Source: Geobacter sp.
GTDB lineage: Bacteria > Desulfobacterota > Desulfuromonadia > Geobacterales > Pseudopelobacteraceae
Assembly: GCA_003574895.1 (NCBI GenBank)
Contig: PJFB01000002.1
Span: forward strand, 372,001 to 436,000
DNA: 64,000 nucleotides
Direction: 5' to 3'
Shown here one piece after another: positions 1-7,503 of this stretch. A program made the translations under genes and the position numbers. How positions within the stretch are numbered: position 1 is the first letter of the stretch; each line of letters opens with the position of its first letter. The notes beneath the pieces were generated by a model, which saw only the letters and a list, made by a program, of their open reading frames with translations, was not told where the DNA came from and did no database searches.

Positions 1-408
1 GGCGGCCGCATCGGCGGTGACATTGGGCCGCGCTTCATAGATGATGCCGATCACCCCCAACGGAATGCGCATCTTGCCCACCATCAGCTCGTTGGGGCGC
101 TTCCACATCTTGGTTACTTCACCCACCGGGTCGGGCAGGGCCGCGACCTCGCGCAATGCGTCGGCGATCCCCTTGATTCGCTTTTCATCCAGCATCAGGC
201 GGTCGAGCATGGCCGCGGACAGCCCTTTCTGCTCTCCTGCCTCCAGGTCCAGGCGGTTCTCCGCAATGATGTGCGGTGTATCTTTTTCCAGCCCAGCCGC
301 CATTTTCAGCAGCATATCGTTTTTCACACCCGTCGGGATGCGCGCCATCTCCAGAGATGCCTGACGGGCATTGGCGGCGATTTCCCTGACTTTTTCGGTA
401 ATGCTCAT
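1..408 (-). CDS. proA: Gamma-glutamyl phosphate reductase, N-terminal part (runs off the window)
   Basis: ProA reduces gamma-glutamyl phosphate to glutamate-5-semialdehyde with NADPH, the second step of proline synthesis in the cytoplasm. Only the first 136 codons are present; the gene continues beyond base 1. The N-terminus reads MSITEKVREIAANARQAS, and further on there are IIAENRLDLEAGE and a stretch ending GVIGIIYEARPNVTADA, which is the conserved ProA N-terminal Rossmann region. The ATG at 408 is the first in frame. The divergent neighbour is hsp20, about 200 bases away. The family call is firm; whether the missing part is intact cannot be seen. Confidence 0.93.
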   Translation of the reverse strand, partial: MSITEKVREIAANARQASLEMARIPTGVKNDMLLKMAAGLEKDTPHIIAENRLDLEAGEQKGLSAAMLDRLMLDEKRIKGIADALREVAALPDPVGEVTKMWKRPNELMVGKMRIPLGVIGIIYEARPNVTADAAA

Positions 409-540
409 TTCACTGTCTCCGAAATTCAGATAGTTTCTTGTCGTTTCAACGCAAGTGCAAAGTTTACGCAAAAACCGCTTTTCCTTCAAGACAATATCTT
501 AAAATTCACTGTTTTCTTGATACGTTATCACCGCGATAAC

Positions 541-559
541 GATATTGACAATCATTATC
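541..559 (+). promoter_or_regulatory. Fur-box-like site over the hsp20 promoter
   Basis: The 19-mer GATATTGACAATCATTATC matches the classical Fur consensus GATAATGATAATCATTATC at 16 of 19 positions when read on the opposite strand. One further GATAAC hexamer abuts it at 535-540. It covers the -35 hexamer and most of the spacer of the hsp20 promoter, so binding there would block transcription. The match is seen directly; Fur binding is inferred. Confidence 0.5.
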
Positions 560-572
560 CATTTGCTAAAAT
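545..572 (+). promoter_or_regulatory. Sigma-70-type promoter for hsp20
   Basis: A perfect -35 TTGACA (545-550) is followed after 16 bases by TAAAAT (567-572). The predicted start lies near 579, giving a leader of about 36 bases before the ATG at 615. No heat-shock sigma-32 motif or CIRCE inverted repeat was seen here. Confidence 0.6.
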
Positions 573-614
573 ATAAATGCAGTTAAGCGTTTCTAAAAAA
601 GGAGGTGTGTGATC

Positions 615-1169
615 ATGAGAGCGGCATCTCATCTGAAATCCGTTCGTGACACCGGTGAAAAGGGAGCTGTTCCGGTAAAAATGGAACATGACCCGGGAAA
701 AGTAGGGAGTTGGCTCGAAACCACAAGATTACCCAACCTGCTGGATGATATGGAAAGAATGATGAGTGATATGTTCCGCCGGCCGTTTGGAGGCTTTGGC
801 GCGACGCCGTTGCGCGGACTTCTCGGCGAAGCTGTCGGAGGAGGTTTTTCGCCTGCGGTCGATGTCTTCGAGGATGGCGGCAATATCTGCGTAAAAGCCG
901 ATTTACCGGGCTTCAGCAAGAAAGATATCGAGGTAAAACTGATAGACAACATCCTTGAGATCACTGGCGAGAAAAAGAACGAAGAAAAGATCGATCAGAG
1001 GGATTATCTGAGATTCGAACGTTCCTACGGCAAGTTCAGCAGGACCTTGCGACTGCCAGAAGGATTGGACAGCGAACATGTCACGGCCAACTTCAATGAC
1101 GGCGTGCTTGACATCAGGATACCGAGGGTCGAAGAAAAACGGGCCGTACATCACATTGACATCAAGTAA
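615..1169 (+). CDS. Hsp20 family small heat-shock protein
   Basis: A cytoplasmic ATP-independent chaperone that binds unfolding proteins and keeps them refoldable. The 184-residue protein has a variable N-terminal arm with a LPNLLDDMERMMSDMFRRPF helix. The alpha-crystallin domain follows at about 75-175, with VDVFEDGGNICVKADLPGF, EITGEKK and the closing FNDGVLDIRIPR. The C-terminal IxI motif needed for oligomer assembly is present as IRI. The GTG at 609 also opens the frame, but the strong ribosome site GGAGG (601-605) sits nine bases from the ATG at 615, so that start was chosen. The gene is monocistronic with its own promoter, a Fur-like operator and a terminator. Confidence 0.92.
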   Translation: MRAASHLKSVRDTGEKGAVPVKMEHDPGKVGSWLETTRLPNLLDDMERMMSDMFRRPFGGFGATPLRGLLGEAVGGGFSPAVDVFEDGGNICVKADLPGFSKKDIEVKLIDNILEITGEKKNEEKIDQRDYLRFERSYGKFSRTLRLPEGLDSEHVTANFNDGVLDIRIPRVEEKRAVHHIDIK

Positions 1170-1217
1170 CAGCTCAAGATCTTGGTAATTTGAGCAAGGT
1201 ACCGTTTAAATGGAGAT

Positions 1218-1248
1218 GGCGGGGCAACAAGAGTTGCCCCGCCGTTTT
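1218..1248 (+). terminator. Rho-independent terminator of hsp20
   Basis: A perfect 11-bp stem (1218-1228 with 1233-1243) around the loop AAGA is followed by GTTTT. It ends the hsp20 transcript. Confidence 0.85.
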
Positions 1249-1282
1249 CGTGTCCGTTCGTTCCGGAAGTGTATTTTGAGGA

Positions 1283-2080
1283 TCAAAGGGTGCACAGCAC
1301 GTGACGCACCCGGTAATCTCCGCCGATGGCCAGGTATTCGCCTTCACCCTTCATGATGCTGCCGGGAAGCAGGTCGTTGTAAAAAAAGATCTTGCAGAGC
1401 GGAACCCGAACCTCCCACACGGTCGAGCCGAATTCCCAGGCCCTCTCTTCATCGGAGGTGAGCGAGACCAGGTTGTTCAAGCGCACGATCTGCTCCCTTT
1501 TGCCGACCTGTTCCAACACTTCGTGCTCGGTGGCATCGTACGTGCCGCGAAAAAGGGGGATGGTTACGCTTTCCGGATATTTGCGAGGCAGTTCAAATTG
1601 GCAGTATTCATAGAGCAGATCCAGCTGGGAGTTGATGGCGTTGGTGCGGGCGCTCCCCTTCATGACATCCACCGAGTAGTCGAAATAGGCCTCGCTGTGA
1701 ATACCGGAAATACGGTTGCGGTGAAACGTGGGCGCGATTCCCATGCGGCTTTCAACCCAACGCTTGAGTACCGCGCCTTCAATGGAATTGGAATCCATCA
1801 TCCAGCCGCGCAAGAATCGCAGGTAACTGTTTTTGATGCTCTTGCGGGCGATTGCGGTGTCCTGGTCCTGCCAATTGTGGAGTTGGAATTTTACCGACAT
1901 GAAGTCGTTGAATACCAGGGCCCGTTCTTCCTGCGACGGAATGGCGGCCAATTTCTCAAACAGAAACCGGTTGGCCTCCTTTACCCCCTGGATCTCAAGC
2001 GACTTTGGATGGTCGTTGAAATGGCGCGAGGCAATGACCCAGGGAGGCAAGTTGCAGTAATTGAATGAGCCGTTTTCCAC
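1283..2080 (-). CDS. draT: NAD+-dinitrogenase reductase ADP-ribosyltransferase (DraT)
   Basis: DraT transfers ADP-ribose from NAD+ to an arginine of the nitrogenase iron protein NifH, switching nitrogenase off when ammonium or energy changes. The 265-residue product has the family's typical length and N-terminus (FNYCNLPPWVIASRHFNDHP). It also has HNWQDQDTA, the ADP-ribosyltransferase arginine in PLFRGTYDA, and NNLVSLTSDEERAWEFGS, which matches the R-S-E layout of these enzymes. The start is the GTG at 2080, preceded by GAGGTGAT at a suitable distance. It is the last gene of the nif operon. The partner that removes the modification, DraG, is not in the window. Confidence 0.92.
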   Translation of the reverse strand: MENGSFNYCNLPPWVIASRHFNDHPKSLEIQGVKEANRFLFEKLAAIPSQEERALVFNDFMSVKFQLHNWQDQDTAIARKSIKNSYLRFLRGWMMDSNSIEGAVLKRWVESRMGIAPTFHRNRISGIHSEAYFDYSVDVMKGSARTNAINSQLDLLYEYCQFELPRKYPESVTIPLFRGTYDATEHEVLEQVGKREQIVRLNNLVSLTSDEERAWEFGSTVWEVRVPLCKIFFYNDLLPGSIMKGEGEYLAIGGDYRVRHVLCTL

Positions 2081-2170
2081 AGGTCATCACCTCGTTGTGA
2101 AGATAAAATGCGTTTAGCGCCGGGGCGCGGCCATGGCCCCCCGGCCATCGGATTCACAGAGCAAAGCGGA

Positions 2171-2191
2171 CGCACAAGGGCGCGCCCCTAC
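2171..2191. repeat. Copy of a GTAGGGGCG-type intergenic palindromic motif
   Basis: Read on the minus strand this is GTAGGGGCGCGCCCTTGTGCG. It resembles a dispersed motif common between genes of many environmental bacteria. It overlaps the stop codon of the NifX-like gene. A GC-rich palindromic block (GGCCATGGCC and surroundings, about 2130-2150) lies beside it, filling the gap before draT. Assignment to a repeat family is from memory of similar sequences. Confidence 0.35.
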
Positions 2192-2517
2192 AGGACCTTT
2201 GCCAGTTCCACCAATGTTGATTTTATGGGGCCGTTGGCCACGAAAGGCTCGATTCCCAGCTTTTCCAACTCACCCTGGGGGTGGTCGCCCATCTGGGCCG
2301 TTACCACGGCCCGGCAACCGTGCAAGGCTTGGGCGATATCCTTGAGCAGGTGTCCGCGCAAGGGGTGCTGAGGATCGAAGCTGCAATAGCGTTCCACCTT
2401 CTTTTCATCCACCAGTTTGACATTGCCTTCAACAACATCATAGATCAAAAAGCGTTCGGCGTGGCCAAAATGCTGGTTGATCTCCCTGCCGTCTTTGGAT
2501 GCAACCGCGATGAGCAT
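2188..2517 (-). CDS. NifX/NifB-C-terminal-like dinitrogenase cofactor protein
   Basis: A 109-residue protein of the dinitrogenase iron-molybdenum cofactor family, which binds FeMo-co or its NifB-co precursor while the cofactor is assembled. It consists of a single domain starting MLIAVASKDGREINQHFGHAERF, with the family pattern of a short strand and then the HFG-hAexF ligand region. It ends AVVTAQMGDHPQGELEKLGI, the usual glycine-rich second half. Length and layout resemble stand-alone NifX-like or NafY-like carriers, not the radical-SAM NifB. It sits between the nif ferredoxin gene and draT in the same direction. Which precise carrier it is cannot be decided from sequence. Confidence 0.8.
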   Translation of the reverse strand: MLIAVASKDGREINQHFGHAERFLIYDVVEGNVKLVDEKKVERYCSFDPQHPLRGHLLKDIAQALHGCRAVVTAQMGDHPQGELEKLGIEPFVANGPIKSTLVELAKVL

Positions 2518-2583
2518 GATAAGTCACCTCCCGTTTGCTGGAAACGGTAGATTTTCCGCTATGTCAAGGCAATCAAGGATTTT

Positions 2584-2632
2584 GGGTGCGGCGTAGCGCC
2601 CACAGTGCACAAACAGCGTTACGCCGTCACCC
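2584..2632 (-). repeat. Intercistronic hairpin in the nif operon
   Basis: GGGTG (2584-2588) and GGCGTA (2590-2595) pair with TACGCC (2620-2625) and CACCC (2628-2632), forming a long imperfect stem between the ferredoxin and NifX-like genes. There is no T-run, so it is more likely an mRNA-processing or stability element than a terminator. Confidence 0.45.
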
Positions 2633-2679
2633 TGGAAACCGTTGATCAACTGCAAGTCAGCGAAAAACCGTCGTCTTTC

Positions 2680-2943
2680 TTAGAGCACTACCGGTTCAAA
2701 GGTGAAGCATTTTTTTGAACAGGTCCTGCCGCATGCCTGGCAACCGATGCAATTGCCGGGATTGGCCACCTTCATGAACATCTTGGCCGAATCATCTTCG
2801 TCCAACTCTTCATAGGCCAGGACATCATGCACGCAAACCTTGTAGCAGCGGCCGCAGCCGATGCAGGTTTCCTCGTCGATTGACTTGATAAATTCGGGGG
2901 TGTATTCGGTTTTGTCTCTTCTCAGTCCGGTGATGTAAGCCAT
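2680..2943 (-). CDS. fdxB: Nif-specific ferredoxin (2 x [4Fe-4S], ferredoxin III type)
   Basis: An 87-residue cytoplasmic electron carrier belonging to the nif-specific ferredoxin III family, thought to feed electrons to nitrogenase or cofactor assembly. The first cluster motif is CIGCGRCYKVC (from about residue 27). The second is CIGCQACGRTC followed by SKKC, with the extra spacing typical of this family. The N-terminus AYITGLRRDK is also characteristic. It lies downstream of nifX in the nif operon. The gene symbol follows common usage; in some organisms the same protein is called FdxN or left unnamed. Confidence 0.87.
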   Translation of the reverse strand: MAYITGLRRDKTEYTPEFIKSIDEETCIGCGRCYKVCVHDVLAYEELDEDDSAKMFMKVANPGNCIGCQACGRTCSKKCFTFEPVVL

Positions 2944-3028
2944 TTTTTTCTACCTCCAGATATGGGTGTTATTAGGGCGTTTGGTGAGCGCCTTGTCTGC
3001 GGGAAAACATTAGTTTTGTCCCGGCATT

Positions 3029-3415
3029 TTAATCTTCAAGAAATGACGGCATCTGCCCTTTGTTCATCGCCTTGCGCAGCCAGGGGGGCGGATTATTCCT
3101 CAATACCTCCTGAAGCCGTGCAACCGTTTCCTTGAGGTCCGTTGCGGTGTTGGTCTTCATGGGATGGATCTTCAGGGCCACCAGCTTGGCCGCTGCCGGT
3201 CCGCCGATCTGCATGGTGTAGACGATGGCACAGTCGGAGAGCAGTTTTGCCCGGGCAGCGATCCGATCCTCCTCGTCACTGCCATGTTCGCTGACAGCAA
3301 CGGTTTCCAGGAAATTGGCGCTGTCCGGCCCGATCTCCCAGATGTGAAAGTTCTCGGCTTGGCCGAAGTGCAGGTCTATCATCTCTCCCGTGGAACTGGT
3401 GAATGCGATTTTCAT
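3029..3415 (-). CDS. nifX: Nitrogen fixation protein NifX
   Basis: NifX binds NifB-co and the VK cluster and passes them to and from NifEN during FeMo-co synthesis. The 128-residue product carries the cofactor-binding domain (MKIAFTSSTGEMIDLHFGQA) with conserved AIVYTMQIGGPAAAKLV. Its C-terminal signature NPPPWLRKAM separates NifX from the other single-domain relatives. It lies directly behind nifEN, its physiological partner, after a short gap filled by a small tandem repeat. It has clear family identity and normal length. Confidence 0.9.
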   Translation of the reverse strand: MKIAFTSSTGEMIDLHFGQAENFHIWEIGPDSANFLETVAVSEHGSDEEDRIAARAKLLSDCAIVYTMQIGGPAAAKLVALKIHPMKTNTATDLKETVARLQEVLRNNPPPWLRKAMNKGQMPSFLED

Positions 3416-3485
3416 AGTGGGCCTCTCTTTCAGACGCCCCAGCCGGGCGTCTCTGCATGCCGAATTTTAATGGTAGAGACGTCCC

Positions 3486-3530
3486 GCTGGGACGTCTCTT
3501 GCTGGGACGTCTCCAGCTGGGGCGTCTCCG
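3486..3530. repeat. Three tandem 15-bp units 3' of nifEN
   Basis: Three consecutive units of GCTGGGACGTCTCNN (3486-3500, 3501-3515, 3516-3530; the third has one G for A) begin two bases from the nifEN stop codon. A related unit inside an inverted repeat lies at about 3431-3453. On the minus-strand transcript GAGACGTCCC pairs with GGGACGTCTC, so the array can fold into alternative small hairpins between nifEN and nifX. Confidence 0.75.
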
Positions 3531-3532
3531 GC

Positions 3533-6289
3533 TTAATTATGCGCCAGCTTCTGTGCTTCTTTTGCGTTTGCCTGAAACAGGTTGGCCACCTCGAATACCA
3601 GGTTCAGCGTGCCCCGGTAACCGACCCAAACCTTCTGGTGGGCGCCCAGCCGGTCAAAAACCGGCAGACCTGCCCGGAGATGGGCACCGATCTTGAGTTT
3701 GGCCGCGGCCTGGCGGCCGTTGGAGTTGGCCACCAGCAGGTCAGCCCCCTTGGCGGCCTCTTCCAGATCCTCCAGATCGCCGACAAATACGTTTTCGCAC
3801 GGCAGCCCATCCAGGCCCCGCGTGCGGGTGGCGCTGAGCGCGGCCTGGATCTCGCACCCCATGCCGGCCAGGAAACCGGTCAGGGCCTTGAGGTTGTCGG
3901 CCTCCAGGGCCAGGGCCACTTTTTTGGTGCCAAACTGGTAATGGCTGTCCACCATGGCGTCCATCAGGCGACTTCTCCAGCGGCGGTGCTTCTCAGGTAT
4001 GGGGCGGCCAGTGATGGCGCTGAGCGTCTCCATGAACAGGTCGGTCTCGGCCAATCCGGCCAGCGAGTTGAATCCGTAGGCCGGCATGCCGAACCGCTCC
4101 TTGAGTTTGAGGCCGGCCTTGGCCAGGGAATCGCCAACATAAAGTGTGGCCTTGCTGCGTCCAGCCCTGCGGATTGCCTCCACCCGAATACCTCCGGTGG
4201 AGAGCGGCGAGACAACATCGTCTATGTGGCCATCCATGGCATTGGCTATATCGGGGATTGTCAATACAGTCAGACCGAAAGACTCTATCAGTTCCTTGAT
4301 CTCTTCAACATCGGCCGGGGTCAGGTGACTGCCGGGCAGAAAATTGACCTGGTCCTCGACGAGCTCCCCCCCTTCCGGCAGTGTGGCCACGATCGCCTCC
4401 ACCGCTGCGGCGTACCCCTCCTGCAGCGAGCCGCAGTAGTCCGGTGTGGCGGCATGCACGATGGGGATTTCGGCCAACTCGGGGTTTTCCTGGCGGAAAT
4501 GGACAATGGCGCTTTGCACGTCATCTCCCATGGTTTCGGTCAGGCCCGAGGTCATCACGCCCACCACTTCGGGACTGAACTTCTCAATCACCCGCCTGAT
4601 CCCTTTTTTCAGGTTTTCCCAACCGCCGAAAATGGCTGTATCCTCGCTCATGGCAGTGCAGTTGAGTGCGATGGATTCCTTGTAGTGTCGCGACAACTGC
4701 AGGCGGATGAAGGTCGAACACCCCTGGGCGCCGTGCAACAGCCCCAGCATGTTGTCGATTCCCAGATAGGCCATGGTGGCGCCCAGGGCCGGTGAATTCT
4801 TCTGCGGGTTGACTGTTGCCTGTTTTGTAGGCACCTTAACCCGGGAAGCGGCAATATCCTCGGCCAAGAACGTCTCCGCATGGCCTGCTGCCGCAGCCAC
4901 GTCGCCGGCCAGCGCCTCCGCCGACTTTTCCCAGGGAGCGGGCGCATTCAGTACCGGCCAGATCGGATTGTTGACGGTCAGATCCAGCTGCCTGGCAAAG
5001 GTTACCATCCCCTCGTAACCGGCGTAGGGATGGGCGCGGCCGTGGTTGATGTCCAGGAAAGGGGTCTTGGTCTTGAGCGCCAGAAACTTTGTTTTGCCGC
5101 CGGCCACGATCAAATCGGGCATCTTCTCCCGCATGACGCCCAGCAGGCCGGCCGTGGAGGTGTCCTCGATGATCCTGGCATCCTTGTGCATCAGGGCTTT
5201 CATGCGATAAAAGTCTTCCAGGGTAGAGTTCTGCGTGCCTGCCGCCAGGATCTCCACTCCCAGTTCAGCCAGGGCATTGACCATGGACCAGGTCTTGACC
5301 CCGCCGGTAAATAGCACCGCGCGCTTACCCTCCAGTCGCGCGCGGTAAGGAGCAATGCTTAAGCGGCACTTCTCCTCTTCCTCGGCCAGGAGCCTCTCCA
5401 CCCGATCCTGCATGATGCGCTTTTCCAGGCCGCCAACGGCGTCGTCCAGTTCGCGGGCGATGTCACGCAGGGCCTTGGCCGTATCGGTCATGCCATAGAA
5501 CGATTCCTCAAGATAGGGCATGCCAAAGTTCTTTTGCATCTTCTTGGCCAGGTTGGTCAGGCTCTTGGAACAGATGATGATATTGAGTTTGGCGCGATGG
5601 GCATAGCGCAACTCCTCGAAGCGGGCGTCACCACTGAAACAGGAGAGGATCTGGATGCCCAGACGGTCGAACAAGGGCAGCATACCCCACAGATCGCCGG
5701 CGATATTGTACTCGCCGATCAGGTTGATGGGATATTCCCCCAATTCGGGCGGCTCGGCCGTGCCGATGACATACTTGAACATGATCTCTCCGGCCAGCCG
5801 GTTACCGATGTTCTTGTCGCCGATGAAGCCGGGGGTATTGACCGGGATGACCGGCACCGAAACCTTTTCCTGGGCCGCCTTGCAGACCGCCTCCACGTCA
5901 TCGCCGGTCATGGCGGTCACGCAGGTGGCGTAGACAAAGATGGCCTTGGCCTCGGTATAGCGTCCGGCCAGGTCGAGTATCGCTTTGTAGAGTTTTTTTT
6001 CGCCGCCGAAGATGACGTCGTTCTGCAACATCTCGGTGGTGAAACCGCGGCGGTAAAGCTGGGAGCCGCTGGAGCGGGCGCCCCGGTTGTCCCAGGAGTT
6101 GCCGGCGCAGGCAATGGGGCCATGCACCAGATGGATCACATCGGTGATCGGCATCAGCACCACGCGGGCACCATCATAGGCGCAACTGCGCTCGGTCCCT
6201 TCGCCCGGTTCCGATTTCTTGCAGAATTTGGGCGCGCCCTTATCGTGGGTTTCACATTCGGTTGTATCGTACCAATCGGGCTTTGCCAT
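3533..6289 (-). CDS. nifEN: Fused nitrogenase cofactor scaffold NifE-NifN
   Basis: NifEN is the scaffold on which NifB-co is matured to FeMo-co. Here both subunits form one chain of 918 residues instead of two proteins of about 450-480. The NifE half occupies about residues 1-490, with RSCAYDGARVVLMPITD, the cofactor region IACAGNSWDNRG, and FVYATCVTAMTGDDV. The NifN half follows from about 495, with LGIDNMLGLLHGAQGCSTF and GVMTSGLTETMGDDVQ. Fusion of these genes is a known feature of Geobacter relatives. The frame extends upstream to 6364, but the ATG at 6289 follows GGTGAGG and begins the conserved MAKPDWYDTTECE. It is the first gene of the nif operon. The leader carries a sigma-54-type promoter and a terminator, pointing to antitermination control. 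Confidence 0.95.
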   Translation of the reverse strand: MAKPDWYDTTECETHDKGAPKFCKKSEPGEGTERSCAYDGARVVLMPITDVIHLVHGPIACAGNSWDNRGARSSGSQLYRRGFTTEMLQNDVIFGGEKKLYKAILDLAGRYTEAKAIFVYATCVTAMTGDDVEAVCKAAQEKVSVPVIPVNTPGFIGDKNIGNRLAGEIMFKYVIGTAEPPELGEYPINLIGEYNIAGDLWGMLPLFDRLGIQILSCFSGDARFEELRYAHRAKLNIIICSKSLTNLAKKMQKNFGMPYLEESFYGMTDTAKALRDIARELDDAVGGLEKRIMQDRVERLLAEEEEKCRLSIAPYRARLEGKRAVLFTGGVKTWSMVNALAELGVEILAAGTQNSTLEDFYRMKALMHKDARIIEDTSTAGLLGVMREKMPDLIVAGGKTKFLALKTKTPFLDINHGRAHPYAGYEGMVTFARQLDLTVNNPIWPVLNAPAPWEKSAEALAGDVAAAAGHAETFLAEDIAASRVKVPTKQATVNPQKNSPALGATMAYLGIDNMLGLLHGAQGCSTFIRLQLSRHYKESIALNCTAMSEDTAIFGGWENLKKGIRRVIEKFSPEVVGVMTSGLTETMGDDVQSAIVHFRQENPELAEIPIVHAATPDYCGSLQEGYAAAVEAIVATLPEGGELVEDQVNFLPGSHLTPADVEEIKELIESFGLTVLTIPDIANAMDGHIDDVVSPLSTGGIRVEAIRRAGRSKATLYVGDSLAKAGLKLKERFGMPAYGFNSLAGLAETDLFMETLSAITGRPIPEKHRRWRSRLMDAMVDSHYQFGTKKVALALEADNLKALTGFLAGMGCEIQAALSATRTRGLDGLPCENVFVGDLEDLEEAAKGADLLVANSNGRQAAAKLKIGAHLRAGLPVFDRLGAHQKVWVGYRGTLNLVFEVANLFQANAKEAQKLAHN

Positions 6290-6335
6290 AGTATTCCTCA
6301 CCTTTCTTTGGGTGAGCTTTAGTGAGCACCCAAAC

Positions 6336-6373
6336 AAAAAGGCGCCCTGATGTGTTAACTGCAAGGCGCCTTT
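6336..6373 (-). terminator. Intrinsic terminator inside the nifEN leader (putative attenuator)
   Basis: On the minus strand AAAGGCGCC (6373-6365) pairs with GGCGCCTTT, separated by an 18-base loop, and is followed by TTTTTGTTT. It lies between the predicted promoter and the nifEN start, so it can only work as a conditional terminator. A second inverted repeat, TTTGGGTG / CACCCAAA (about 6307-6334), follows just before the ribosome site. In Geobacter sulfurreducens a response regulator with an RNA-binding ANTAR domain is reported to control nif genes by antitermination; a similar role here is inferred. Confidence 0.7.
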
Positions 6374-6411
6374 GCCAAAGTATCTATTAAAACTGATTGT
6401 GCCCTCTTATC

Positions 6412-6428
6412 AGCATTTGGCATGCCAA
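6412..6428 (-). promoter_or_regulatory. Sigma-54 (RpoN) -24/-12 promoter of the nif operon
   Basis: Read on the minus strand TTGGCATGCCAAATGCT has GG and GC exactly ten bases apart, as required for -24/-12 elements. It differs from the RpoN consensus at about three of 17 positions. Transcription would start near 6400, giving a ~110-base leader that contains the terminator above. Confidence 0.6.
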
Positions 6429-6709
6429 TATTTCAAATAACGTTTAATATATTGAAATTATTGCAATATCTACAAAACCGCTTATGGCAAGCCAACAACT
6501 ATGCTTAAATTTTGTGCAACAACTTCCGCCATAAGCACCATTTTCCGGCTTTGGGCCCAAAGAAAATTTTAAAATTGATGGTATTCTTCAAATCTGATAA
6601 ATAGCGGTTCAAAAGACAGTTTTTCCAATGGATTCGACTAATCCGGCCTTGGTCAATATTCATGGTCGGTTCCCAGGAATAACGCCAAGCAAAGCAAGGA
6701 GGAATCATC
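6429..6709. other. AT-rich intergenic region between divergent nifEN and the outer-membrane protein gene
   Basis: No credible gene is seen. The region should hold upstream activator sites for the sigma-54 promoter; none was identified with certainty. A weak plus-strand promoter, TTGATG (6575-6580), 17 bases, TAAATA (6598-6603), could serve the outer-membrane protein gene. Confidence 0.35.
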
Positions 6710-7381
6710 ATGAAAAAGATGCTTATAGTTATTGCCACCCTTACAGCCTTTGCCGCACCTGCCGTCTGCTCGGCGGCCCCTGCCCACCCAGGCCCCTATG
6801 CGTCCGGATTTGTCGGCATCAGCGCCATCAGGAACACGGACGTGACCACGGTAGCCAATCAAACCTTCCAGGACCGGGTAGAGCTGGATCCTGGCCTGTT
6901 CATCGGCGGCACCGGCGGTTACGACTTCGGTTATCTCAGGATGGAAGGGGAACTGTCGTACAAATATGCGACTATTAATTCGATCAATGACCAGATAAAC
7001 AACTTCCAATTTATCAGCCCTGACGGCAATATCGGGGCATTGGCAATGATGTTCAACGCCTTCTTCGACCTGCACAACGACTCCCCCATTACCCCCTATG
7101 CAGGCGGAGGCATCGGTTTTGCCGCCGTTCACCTGAGCGATACCTACGGCACCGATCCATTAATTGGCCGTCAACTCCTGTATGGCGCCGACGACGACAC
7201 GGTCTTCGCCTACCAGGCCGGCGCCGGTCTGGAATTTGCCGTCAATCGCAGGCTCTCCCTGGACCTGGGCTACCGCTACTTCGCCACCGATACGGCCAAT
7301 TTCAATTCAAACCAGGCCGGGGCCATCAGCCTGAAATTAGAGAGCCACAACGCGGCAATCGGCTTCAGGGTAAAATTCTGA
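6710..7381 (+). CDS. Outer-membrane beta-barrel protein (OmpA/porin-like family)
   Basis: A 223-residue exported protein of unknown substrate. A signal peptide is clear (MKKMLIVIATLTAFAAPAVCSAA, cleavage around residue 22-24). The rest has alternating amphipathic strands, with glycine-rich turns such as GPYASGFVGISA and GGTGGYDFGYLRMEGELSY, the motif ITPYAGGGIGFAAVH, and a final strand ending in phenylalanine (AAIGFRVKF). These are typical of eight-stranded outer-membrane barrels. A strong AAGGAGG (6697-6703) supports the ATG at 6710. It is transcribed away from the nif operon and no functional link is visible. Confidence 0.8.
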   Translation: MKKMLIVIATLTAFAAPAVCSAAPAHPGPYASGFVGISAIRNTDVTTVANQTFQDRVELDPGLFIGGTGGYDFGYLRMEGELSYKYATINSINDQINNFQFISPDGNIGALAMMFNAFFDLHNDSPITPYAGGGIGFAAVHLSDTYGTDPLIGRQLLYGADDDTVFAYQAGAGLEFAVNRRLSLDLGYRYFATDTANFNSNQAGAISLKLESHNAAIGFRVKF

Positions 7382-7503
7382 GCCGGATCATGGCTTTTCA
7401 TGCAAGAACACCAACAAAAAGCTTGTAATGTCGGCCGGTCTCCGGCTTAATTCGCCTGGCTTCGCTTTGCCAATAAATATGCCTCGCGAAGGAGCTTCCG
7501 ATA

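Noticed and set aside
3164-4795. Long plus-strand reading frame (543 aa) opposite nifEN
   Set aside because: It is the exact antisense of the NifN half, has no ribosome site and no recognisable domain; long antisense frames are expected in GC-rich coding DNA.
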